DNA from: Candidatus Borkfalkia ceftriaxoniphila
GTDB lineage: Bacteria > Bacillota > Clostridia > Christensenellales > Borkfalkiaceae
Direction: 5' to 3'
DNA length: 64,000 bases
Assembly: GCF_004134775.1 (NCBI RefSeq)
Contig: NZ_SDOZ01000002.1
Location: 1,462,005 to 1,526,004 of the forward strand
The position numbers and the translations under genes are program-made. The notes beneath the pieces were generated by a model. It saw only the letters and a program-made list of their open reading frames with translations, was not told where the DNA came from and made no database searches. This document shows, piece by piece, positions 51,140 to 58,349 of the stretch (the first letter of the stretch is position 1; the number at the start of each line of letters is the position of its first letter).

Positions 51140-52240
51140 ATGTCAGTTACGAATTATGCCACGGCGGAAACAATAAAATGCGTCGTCGACGGGGAGATCG
51201 TACCCGCTAGATCCGCGGCGGCGGACAAAGTGGCGCACGCGCTTTCGCTCAGCGTCAACGGTCGGGCGGCAGGCTCGTTCGACGGCTCCGAGGAAGTTTC
51301 ATTGGATATTCAGACGGCGACGGCGATCGTCGAGCGCTTGTCGGAACTTCCCGAAGCGGGCGAGACGAGCGCGGATATCGTGGGGCTGGAAAACGAAACG
51401 TGCGTCAAGCAGAAATCGGGCGACGCTTATTCCTACGCGAGCGTCATCGTCAGGGATACGGATAAGATCGCCGTCGGCAAGAGCGCGGAGGCGCCCGCGA
51501 TGAACAGCATTTCGGTGGGCGTGCAGGCGATCTGTTCGGGGATCAACGGCATCAGTATCGGCAGAAAATCGGCGGCGACGATCACGGAGGCGCTTGCGAT
51601 CGGTTCGGCGGCCATGGCAAAACAGATCAATTCGATCGCCGTTGGCAAGGGGGCGCTTGCCGAAGGCGACGCCGCCGTCGCGGTGGGGAAAGTGGCGCAC
51701 GCCACGGCGGCGAATTCCATCGCGCTCGGTCAGGGCGCGACAGCCGATACAGCAAATACGATTTGTCTGGGGAACGATAAGATCGCCGCTCTGAACTGTC
51801 AGGTAGATCTGAGCGTCACTTCCGACGAGCGCGACAAAGCAGATATCGAAGAACTGGACAAGGAAAAGGCGCTCGAATTTATCGGGCGCGTGCAGGCGGT
51901 GCGCTACGTTAACAACCGACGTTCCTATTATGCCGAAGAGGGGAAAAAATACGATAGAGAGGCGCACGGGCGCGGCGAGAAAAAGGGGAAAAGAAAGCGC
52001 GTGGGCGTGCTCGCGCAGCAAGTGCAGAAAGAACTTTTCAGACTTTTCAGTACGGACAATTTCGCCGATATCGTCAACGACGACCTGTACGACGCGCCCG
52101 AGCGGAAGGGGACGGAAGAGAACCTGCTGACGGTGCGCTATTCGGCGTTTATTCCTTTTTTGATCGCGTCCGTGCAGGCGCTCGGTGAAAAAGTGCGCAT
52201 TCTCGAAGAAAAAATCGTTGACAAATCCGCGCAAAAGTAG
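51140..52240 (+). CDS. Solitary trimeric-fibre-like protein with C-terminal peptidase S74 chaperone
   Basis: The protein has 366 residues and no signal peptide. Residues 1-110 are unlike anything recognised. Residues about 112-215 hold six or more short beta repeats of the YadA-head type (NSISVGVQA, GISIGRKSA, ALAIGSAAM, SIAVGKGAL, AVAVGKVAH, SIALGQGAT), spaced about 14 residues. Residues 227-366 form an S74 intramolecular chaperone/auto-protease: SDERDKADI (Ser-Asp, with the following Lys) and VGVLAQQV, ending in a coiled-coil helix (SVQALGEKVRILEEKI). Such ends fold phage tail fibres and then cut themselves off. No other phage gene is near. GGGGAGG precedes the ATG; tRNA-Val follows. Confidence 0.8.
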   Translation: MSVTNYATAETIKCVVDGEIVPARSAAADKVAHALSLSVNGRAAGSFDGSEEVSLDIQTATAIVERLSELPEAGETSADIVGLENETCVKQKSGDAYSYASVIVRDTDKIAVGKSAEAPAMNSISVGVQAICSGINGISIGRKSAATITEALAIGSAAMAKQINSIAVGKGALAEGDAAVAVGKVAHATAANSIALGQGATADTANTICLGNDKIAALNCQVDLSVTSDERDKADIEELDKEKALEFIGRVQAVRYVNNRRSYYAEEGKKYDREAHGRGEKKGKRKRVGVLAQQVQKELFRLFSTDNFADIVNDDLYDAPERKGTEENLLTVRYSAFIPFLIASVQALGEKVRILEEKIVDKSAQK

Positions 52241-52246
52241 TATCAT
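52218..52246 (+). promoter_or_regulatory. Promoter of tRNA-Val
   Basis: TTGACA (52218-52223), a 17-bp spacer and TATCAT (52241-52246). The -35 overlaps the last codons of the fibre gene. Confidence 0.75.
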
Positions 52247-52263
52247 ATTTACTGCAAGAGCGC

Positions 52264-52340
52264 GGGGGTGTAGCTCAGTTGGTTAGAGCGCATGTTTCAC
52301 ATACATGAGGTCATAGGTTCGAGCCCTACCATCCCCACCA
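52264..52340 (+). tRNA. tRNA-Val (anticodon CAC)
   Basis: A complete 77-nt cloverleaf with encoded CCA. Acceptor stem GGGGGTG / CATCCCC, D arm GCTCAGTTGGTTAGAGC, anticodon stem CATGT / ACATG with loop TTCACAT (anticodon CAC, reads GUG), T arm ATAGG-TTCGAGC-CCTAC with one A-C mismatch at its base. Confidence 0.95.
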
Positions 52341-52365
52341 ATTCGTTCGTAAAGCGAACGCGCAG

Positions 52366-52397
52366 AAAAGTCCGTTACAAAGTAACGGACTTTTTTT
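52366..52397 (+). terminator. Terminator of tRNA-Val
   Basis: A 13-bp stem AAAAGTCCGTTAC / GTAACGGACTTTT with a 3-nt loop is followed by more Ts. A small hairpin CGTTCG / CGAACG lies between the tRNA and this terminator. Confidence 0.9.
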
Positions 52398-52585
52398 ATT
52401 GCCATGGATCACCGTGCGTTTGTTTTTTGAATGTTTGTAGTTGCGATGCTCTCTCTTTTTTAACCGCGTCCATATCGTCGGGCGTATCGGCACGATTTGA
52501 TTTGCGAAGATTTTTCATGTTCCGCATCTAATAAATTTCTCAGATCACGATCGTCCGTGATTTTAATTTTAACGCGCGTTGCCAT
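52396..52585 (-). pseudogene. Frameshifted small gene in AT-rich patch
   Basis: On the minus strand an ATG at 52585 opens MATRVKIKITDDRDLRNLLD and stops at 52460 after 41 codons. A second frame (start 52527, stop 52396, 43 codons) continues with a coding-like sequence (MDAVKKERASQLQTFKKQTH). A single frameshift near 52515 would join them into one protein of about 62 residues. The size and charged helical character recall antitoxins, but no family was recognised. A promoter (TTGACT, 16 bp, TATAGT) ends six bases before the first ATG. It could instead be two overlapping small genes. Confidence 0.4.
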
Positions 52586-52591
52586 ACGGAT

Positions 52592-52619
52592 ACTATAACA
52601 TATAAATTTATATAGTCAA
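52592..52619 (-). promoter_or_regulatory. Promoter of the frameshifted small gene
   Basis: Minus-strand TTGACT, a 16-bp spacer and TATAGT, then six bases (ATCCGT) to the ATG; no ribosome site. This is the same spacing as the two leaderless regulator genes. The surrounding 52560-52740 is much more AT-rich than the rest of the window. Confidence 0.45.
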
Positions 52620-52661
52620 ACCGAAGGACATCTCGGGCTATCAAGAAGACAAAAAGATTGC

Positions 52662-52697
52662 CAAAATTTGGTTATATTACAAAATTTGGGTATAGTA
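52662..52697. repeat. Tandem 18-bp operator repeats of the XRE gene
   Basis: CAAAATTTGGTTATATTA (52662-52679) is followed directly by CAAAATTTGGGTATAGTA (52680-52697), 16 of 18 identical, each containing the near-palindrome CCAAAATTTGG or its close variant. The promoter TTGGTT, 17 bp, TATAGT (52668-52696) is laid across the two copies. Confidence 0.7.
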
Positions 52698-52731
52698 ATA
52701 TATTTATGACTGACAAAGGAGTAAATATATT

Positions 52732-52974
52732 ATGGAACCGTATCTTGCACTTATAACTCGTATCAATGAACTCATGGCCCGTAAGGGAATGACGATGTAT
52801 CAATTGGCGCGCCGCAGCGCGATTCCGCATTCGACTTTATCGAGCATTTTAAACGGACAGACGAAAAATACGGGATTTTTGAACATCATCAATATTTGCA
52901 GAGGATTGGAGATCACTCTGCAGGATTTTTTCGATTCTCATCTTTTCACTCCCGAAAATTTATTGGATAATTGA
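52732..52974 (+). CDS. Small XRE-family helix-turn-helix regulator
   Basis: The protein has 80 residues and begins behind AAAGGAG. A single Cro/C1-type helix-turn-helix fills it (MTMYQLARRSAIPHSTLSSI, about 20-39, followed by the second helix pair). The C-terminus FTPENLLDN is acidic and short, so there is no effector domain. It probably represses itself through the tandem repeats at 52662-52697. Such small regulators are common in mobile elements. Its AT-rich surroundings and the neighbouring tRNA and fibre gene are compatible with an element remnant. Confidence 0.85.
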   Translation: MEPYLALITRINELMARKGMTMYQLARRSAIPHSTLSSILNGQTKNTGFLNIINICRGLEITLQDFFDSHLFTPENLLDN

Positions 52975-53020
52975 AGCGAAAAACCCCACATCTTTTGCGG
53001 CGCCTTATTTTAGATATTTG

Positions 53021-53049
53021 TTGACAAATGCCTCCGAAGATGGTAACAT
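53021..53049 (+). promoter_or_regulatory. Promoter of the signalling operon
   Basis: TTGACA (53021-53026), a 17-bp spacer and an extended -10 TGGTAACAT (53044-53049). The expected +1 near 53056 supports the later start codon at 53089 for the first gene. Confidence 0.75.
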
Positions 53050-53088
53050 GGGGGTGTTATGATAATATTTAAAAAAGATAAGGAATCA

Positions 53089-53445
53089 ATGGATATTAAT
53101 GAATTTTACAGGGAGATCGGGGTGGACGCGAAAGACGTTCTGAACCGTCTTGGCAGCGTGGTTCTGATAAAAAAATACCTCAACAAGTTTGCCAAAGACG
53201 GCACGTTTGCCGATTTGAAAAAGGGGATCGCGGAAAAAGACTATCAAGCGGCTTTTCGCGCGGCGCATACCTTGAAGGGCATCTGCCTTAATCTCGAATT
53301 ATTACCCTTGAGCGAAATATCCGTGAACTTGACGGACATACTGCGCAATTACACTCCCGATCGCGAAAGCGATCTCAATGGAACGTTTGAAAGTTTTTCC
53401 AAAGCATATTCGGAAATCGTCGCAAAACTCGAAAACTTGCAGTAG
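53089..53445 (+). CDS. Histidine phosphotransfer (Hpt) protein
   Basis: The frame opens at ATG 53059, but that codon would be almost at the transcript 5' end. I prefer ATG 53089 behind AAGGA, giving 118 residues. It is a four-helix Hpt protein with the phospho-accepting His60 in AAHTLKGICLNL. It has no kinase or output domain. It stands first in an operon with a response-regulator protein and a hybrid kinase, so it should shuttle phosphate between the kinase's receiver and the REC domain of the next gene. It is cytoplasmic. Confidence 0.88.
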   Translation: MDINEFYREIGVDAKDVLNRLGSVVLIKKYLNKFAKDGTFADLKKGIAEKDYQAAFRAAHTLKGICLNLELLPLSEISVNLTDILRNYTPDRESDLNGTFESFSKAYSEIVAKLENLQ

Positions 53446-53460
53446 GTCGGAGCGCAAAAG

Positions 53461-55542
53461 ATGAAAAATTCCAAAAAGAAGATACTGATTACGGACGACT
53501 CGGAGATCAACCGTTCTATTTTGTCGGATATGCTCGAAGACGAATTCGAAATTATCGAGGCGGAAAACGGATTGCAAGCGGTGTCCTCCCTGCAAAAATA
53601 CGGCGACGAGATCTCGCTGGTTTTATTGGATATCGTTATGCCCGAAATGGACGGGTTCGAAGTTCTGGCGATCATGAATAAAAACCATTGGATCGAAGAC
53701 ATACCCGTCATCATGATCACGGCGGAAAATACGCCTTCGTACGTCGAACGCGCGTACGATCTGGGGATCACGGATTTCATCAACCGTCCATTTGACGGCC
53801 GTATCGTGCATCGCCGCGTCATCAATACCATCATGCTCTATTCCAAGCAGAAGAAATTGGTGGGGCTTGTCGCCGACCAGATCTACGAAAAGGAAAAACA
53901 GAGCAGTCTGATGATCGAGATCCTCAGCAATATCGTGGAATTTAGAAACGGCGAGAGCGGGCTGCACGTTCTGCATATCCATATTCTCACCGAACTTCTG
54001 CTGGGCCAACTGATCCGAAAGACCGACCGCTATAAACTTTCGCATTCGGATATTTCGCTCATCGGTATCGCGTCGGCACTGCATGATATCGGCAAGATCG
54101 TCATTCCCGAAACCATCCTCAACAAACCCGGCAGTCTGACTGCCGAAGAGTTCGAAATCGTCAAAAAGCACCCGGCGGCGGGCGCGGCGATGCTGAAAAA
54201 TCTGCCTTTCCGCCAAAACGAACCGTTGGTCAGGACGGCGTATCAGATCTGCCGATGGCACCACGAGCGATTTGACGGCAAGGGATATCCCGACGGATTG
54301 GCGGGGGACGAGATCCCCATCGCCGCGCAGGTGGTCGCGCTTGCGGACGTTTACGACGCGCTGTCGAGCAAGCGCGTTTATAAGGACGCCTTTTGGCACG
54401 AAAAGACGCTCGAAATGATTTTGGGCGGCGAATGCGGAGCGTTCAACCCCTTGCTTTTGGAATGTTTAAACGACATTTCCGACGTGTTGCAGGGAGAATT
54501 AAAAGTCAATTCGCTTGTCGATTTCAATAGAAACGAAGTGCGCAATATCACCGACGAAATGATCAAGCACGAGGAATTATCCGCTTCCGAGCGCACGCTG
54601 CGCCTTTTGGAACATGAGCGGACGAAATATCGGTTTTTCGCGTCCATGTCCAACGAAGTGCAGTTCGAATATACCGTTTCGCCCGCGATGGTCACGGTTT
54701 CCGAGGGCGGAGCGAAGCAACTGGGAATATCGGAATTCATTATGAATCCGTTCGAGGATAAAGAAATCAATTCCGTATTCCGCGCCGACGATCTGAAACA
54801 TATGGAAACGGCGCTGAAAAGCACAACGCCGCGGGAGCCGGTCATCCAGCGCGTCTGTAAAATATTCGTGAAAGGGGAAGCCCGCTGGTGCCGCATCATC
54901 GCCCGTTCGATGTGGTCGGCGGACGATATCCCGCAGTTTATCGGAGCCATCGGCAAATTGGTGGACATTACTGACGAGCAGCGGAGATTGACGAATCTCG
55001 AAAAAATGGCGCATCACGACACGCTCACGGGGCTTTTGAACAGCGTTGCCGCCAAGGCACAGATCCTTGAAAGGCTCAAAAAAAATCCCGGGTCAAAATT
55101 CGCGCTCATCATCGTAGACGTCGATTATTTCAAACAAGTGAACGACGGATACGGACACCTGTTCGGGGACGAGATCCTCAAAATTATCGCGGATAAGATC
55201 TCGCAAAACGTGACGCCCGACGACGTGGCGGCCCGTATCGGCGGCGACGAGTTTTTATTGTTCGTAAAATTCGAAAAGGATATCGAGGGGCGCATAGAAG
55301 GAATCTTCGAAATACTGGCAGCCAATAAACAGGCCTTCCGTGTTTCGGTGAGCATGGGCGTCGCCGTCATCGACGGGAAAAACGTGCGTTACGAAACGCT
55401 TTTTCATCGGGCGGATCAGGCGCTGTACGCCTCCAAGCGTGCGGGGCGCGGCACTTACCGTATTTACGACGAGAGCATGTGCAATATGTTTTCGGCGCTC
55501 TCGCCCATCGACGGAGAAGTCGAAAAGGGGCTGCAACCGTGA
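53461..55542 (+). CDS. REC / HD-GYP / PAS-like / GGDEF cyclic-di-GMP response regulator
   Basis: This 693-residue protein has a receiver domain (about 5-125) with phospho-acceptor Asp57 in LVLLDIVMPEMDG. The HD-GYP phosphodiesterase domain (about 150-345) has HDIGKIVIP and HHERFDGKGYPDGL. A PAS-like segment follows (about 395-505), and then a GGDEF cyclase (about 515-675) with intact GGDEF at 594-598. The feedback I-site RxxD is absent (TPDD at that place). Having both synthesis and degradation domains in one protein suggests a switchable enzyme, or one active and one regulatory half. Its phosphate should come from the Hpt protein upstream. Both intact catalytic motifs are seen directly. Confidence 0.92.
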   Translation: MKNSKKKILITDDSEINRSILSDMLEDEFEIIEAENGLQAVSSLQKYGDEISLVLLDIVMPEMDGFEVLAIMNKNHWIEDIPVIMITAENTPSYVERAYDLGITDFINRPFDGRIVHRRVINTIMLYSKQKKLVGLVADQIYEKEKQSSLMIEILSNIVEFRNGESGLHVLHIHILTELLLGQLIRKTDRYKLSHSDISLIGIASALHDIGKIVIPETILNKPGSLTAEEFEIVKKHPAAGAAMLKNLPFRQNEPLVRTAYQICRWHHERFDGKGYPDGLAGDEIPIAAQVVALADVYDALSSKRVYKDAFWHEKTLEMILGGECGAFNPLLLECLNDISDVLQGELKVNSLVDFNRNEVRNITDEMIKHEELSASERTLRLLEHERTKYRFFASMSNEVQFEYTVSPAMVTVSEGGAKQLGISEFIMNPFEDKEINSVFRADDLKHMETALKSTTPREPVIQRVCKIFVKGEARWCRIIARSMWSADDIPQFIGAIGKLVDITDEQRRLTNLEKMAHHDTLTGLLNSVAAKAQILERLKKNPGSKFALIIVDVDYFKQVNDGYGHLFGDEILKIIADKISQNVTPDDVAARIGGDEFLLFVKFEKDIEGRIEGIFEILAANKQAFRVSVSMGVAVIDGKNVRYETLFHRADQALYASKRAGRGTYRIYDESMCNMFSALSPIDGEVEKGLQP

Positions 55543-58304
55543 AAAACGTAATCAGAAAGATCGCGCGAACTTTCGGGCTGCTGCTTTTATTTTTCGTTTT
55601 CACCGTGCAGTTGATGCCGTTCGCGCCTTCGCACGCGGAAGAGACAGCGTCCGTTCTCAAAGTCGCCTTCCCGATCGTGGAAGGGATCAGCGAAAAGACA
55701 GCCGACGGAAAATATACGGGCCTTATGGTCGATTATCTCAATGAAATTTCCAATTATACGGGTTGGAAATACGATTACGTGGACGTGACCGACGTTTCCG
55801 ATATGCTCAAAGATTTTACGGACGGAAAATATGACTTGTTGGGCGGCGCCTATTATATGAAATCGCTCGAAGGCATATACGGATACCCCCGATACAATAT
55901 GGGGTACAGCAAATCCGTACTTTTGGCGCGTTGGGAAGACGAGAGCGTTCAAAGTTTCGATCTGAAAACCTTTAACGGCAAAAAAATCGGCGTTTATACC
56001 AACGCCAAGGAAAATATCCGTCGCCTGAAACAATATTTGGCGATGAACGATTTAACCTGCGAGATCGTCGAATATCAATACGCAGACCTTTCCGAGGACG
56101 GGAATTTATATAAATTTCTCGCAGACGGCAGCGTGGATCTGCTGTTGGGAAACAGCAACGATATCGGAAAAGGCTTCCGCAGCGTGGCAATGTTCGAATC
56201 GCAGCCCTATTATATCGTCACGCAGCCCGATGCCGCGGAATTATTAAAAGAACTCAACGATGCGTTGGGAAAGATCTATTCTTCCAATCCGAGTTTCGCG
56301 GAAGAACGGTACAAAGCCAATTTCGGGGATATCATTTCGGAAAATATCAAACTCAACGACGAGGAACTGGAATATATTAAAAACAACCCCGTTGTGAAGG
56401 TCGCCGTGCCGAGAGAAGCGCATCCGCTGTTCTGTGTAAATCAAAATGCGGGGCACAGCGGCATTCTTCCCGAAGTACTCGAAAAGATAACGCTTAACAC
56501 AGGTCTTCAATTCGAATACGTACAGGGAAAAAATTATTCCGAAACCATACGTATCGTACAGAACGGGCAGGCGGATATTTTAGGATTTTTCCTCGACGAT
56601 CAAAGCGCGGCGGACGCTGCCGGATTCGCGGTGACCAGATCGTACGCTTCCGTCTACCGCACGCTGGTGCGGAACAAAAAGGTCAGTTACCCTTCCAAGG
56701 GGCTTACCGTAGCCATTGTCGAGGGACGGCAGAAACCCGATGAGATCGACGCGGAAGTAAAATATTATCCCGATATGCCGTCAGCGCTCCGCGCCGTCAA
56801 CCGAGGCGAAGTCGAACTTGCGTGCGGCATTTCCGCGCAGATTGAGAGGCAGATACAAGAGGAGCACTTTACCAATCTTGTGCCGGTGGCGTTGGCGGAC
56901 AGTACCGAAACGCTCAATTTCGCGGTGAAGAAGCCTGCCAAGACGCAACTTTTCACTATTTTGAACAAAGCCGTCGGTATGATGAGCGAAGAGGAGATCG
57001 CCTCCATCGTCAACCGAAATATCGAATCTGTCGGCATCGGCACTTATACTCTGACGGACTTTATCTATTCCAATCCTTTCGCCTTTCTCACCATTATGTG
57101 CGCGTTGCTGCTGTTGACCGTGGCGATCATTATTATCGTGGCGGTTTTCCGCGTGCGTTCCGCGAACATGGAACTCGCGCTGGAAAAATCAGACGCAGAT
57201 AACCGTGCGAAAAGCGAGTTTCTCTCGCGCATGAGCCATGAGATCAGAACTCCCATGAACGCAGTCATCGGTCTGACGGATCTGACCGCCATGCAGGAGG
57301 GCGTTCCCGAACCCGTTCGCGATAATCTGTTCAAGATCCGTTCCTCCGCGCATTATCTCATATCGCTTCTGAACGATATACTCGATATGAGCCGCATCGG
57401 AAACGATATGCTCGCCATCGGCAACGAACCTTTTTCTCTGTCGCAGATGCTTGACGAAATGAACAGCATGATGACGGCGGAGGCGCAGCGCCGCGGCATC
57501 TCGCTGACCGTAGAGAACGAAGTAAAGGACGACGTGCTTTCGGGCGACTGTATCCGGCTGCGGCAGGTACTGACCAATCTTGTTTCCAACGCGGTAAAAT
57601 TTACGCCCGCGGGCGGAAGAGTGAACGTGCGCGTAAAATCGGAAGAAAAAGGTTTCGTTTCCTTTTCCGTCGAGGATACGGGCGTGGGGATCGCGCAGGA
57701 GGACTGCGAACGCATTTTTCTGCCTTTCGAACAGGCGGGCAACAGTTATGCAAAGAGTCAGGGAACGGGCTTGGGGCTTTCCATCAGCCGCTCTATCGTC
57801 GAACTGATGGGCGGCACGCTGCAAGTAAAAAGCGTCGTGGGGCAGGGCAGTGAATTTTATTTCACCATTCCGCTGGATTCCGCGGAAGAGGTCGCAATGC
57901 CGCAGGTGTCTGAAGAGGGCGATTTTTTGGAGGGCATGCGCGTGCTGATTGCGGAGGACAACGATCTCAACGCCGAGATCGCGCAGGACATTCTCGGAAT
58001 GGTGGGCGCCAAAGTAACTCGAGTGGCGGACGGCTTGCAGGCCGTCGAAGAAATTGCCCGCAACGGCGGACAGTACGACGCGGTCCTCATGGATATCCAG
58101 ATGCCCGAAATGAACGGTCTGGACGCGACGCGAAAGATCCGCGAGATGCACACGCCGTACGCCCGTATCCCCATCATCGCCATGACCGCCAACACCTTTC
58201 AGGAAGATACAGACGCGGCGCTCGCGGCGGGCATGAATGATTTCGTATCCAAACCGATCGATATCAATATTTTATACAACGCCTTAAAAGAGGCGAAAAA
58301 ATAA
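55539..58304 (+). CDS. Hybrid sensor kinase with two periplasmic-binding domains (BvgS-like)
   Basis: The start is GTG 55539, overlapping the preceding stop (GTGA) with AGGGG upstream; the frame opening at 55479 lies within the upstream gene. The product has 921 residues. A signal/anchor segment is followed by two SBP-3 type (Venus flytrap) domains (about 40-275 and 290-500; the second begins VVKVAVPREAHPLF). A transmembrane helix lies near 507-532. HisKA has His567 in SHEIRTPMN, HATPase has NLVSNAVKFTP and GTGLGLSIS, and a C-terminal receiver has Asp852 in VLMDIQMPEMNG. It senses a small extracellular ligand and autophosphorylates. Phosphate then passes to its REC, to Hpt, and to the c-di-GMP regulator. 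Confidence 0.93.
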   Translation: MKNVIRKIARTFGLLLLFFVFTVQLMPFAPSHAEETASVLKVAFPIVEGISEKTADGKYTGLMVDYLNEISNYTGWKYDYVDVTDVSDMLKDFTDGKYDLLGGAYYMKSLEGIYGYPRYNMGYSKSVLLARWEDESVQSFDLKTFNGKKIGVYTNAKENIRRLKQYLAMNDLTCEIVEYQYADLSEDGNLYKFLADGSVDLLLGNSNDIGKGFRSVAMFESQPYYIVTQPDAAELLKELNDALGKIYSSNPSFAEERYKANFGDIISENIKLNDEELEYIKNNPVVKVAVPREAHPLFCVNQNAGHSGILPEVLEKITLNTGLQFEYVQGKNYSETIRIVQNGQADILGFFLDDQSAADAAGFAVTRSYASVYRTLVRNKKVSYPSKGLTVAIVEGRQKPDEIDAEVKYYPDMPSALRAVNRGEVELACGISAQIERQIQEEHFTNLVPVALADSTETLNFAVKKPAKTQLFTILNKAVGMMSEEEIASIVNRNIESVGIGTYTLTDFIYSNPFAFLTIMCALLLLTVAIIIIVAVFRVRSANMELALEKSDADNRAKSEFLSRMSHEIRTPMNAVIGLTDLTAMQEGVPEPVRDNLFKIRSSAHYLISLLNDILDMSRIGNDMLAIGNEPFSLSQMLDEMNSMMTAEAQRRGISLTVENEVKDDVLSGDCIRLRQVLTNLVSNAVKFTPAGGRVNVRVKSEEKGFVSFSVEDTGVGIAQEDCERIFLPFEQAGNSYAKSQGTGLGLSISRSIVELMGGTLQVKSVVGQGSEFYFTIPLDSAEEVAMPQVSEEGDFLEGMRVLIAEDNDLNAEIAQDILGMVGAKVTRVADGLQAVEEIARNGGQYDAVLMDIQMPEMNGLDATRKIREMHTPYARIPIIAMTANTFQEDTDAALAAGMNDFVSKPIDINILYNALKEAKK

Positions 58305-58349
58305 AAAATCCGGCGCGAGGCGCTGTCCGGATGGTTGTGTGAGGTAAAA

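Noticed and set aside
52264..52340. Attachment site duplication of the tRNA-Val 3' end
   Set aside because: I saw no second copy of the tRNA 3' end in the window and no integrase, so an att pair cannot be supported.
52292..52531. Plus-strand 79-codon frame across the tRNA and its downstream region
   Set aside because: It begins inside the tRNA and runs through its terminator, so it is not credible as a gene.
58311..58332. Terminator between the hybrid kinase and the GH2 gene
   Set aside because: ATCCGG...CCGGAT forms a weak stem with a large loop and no T run. It is left unannotated.
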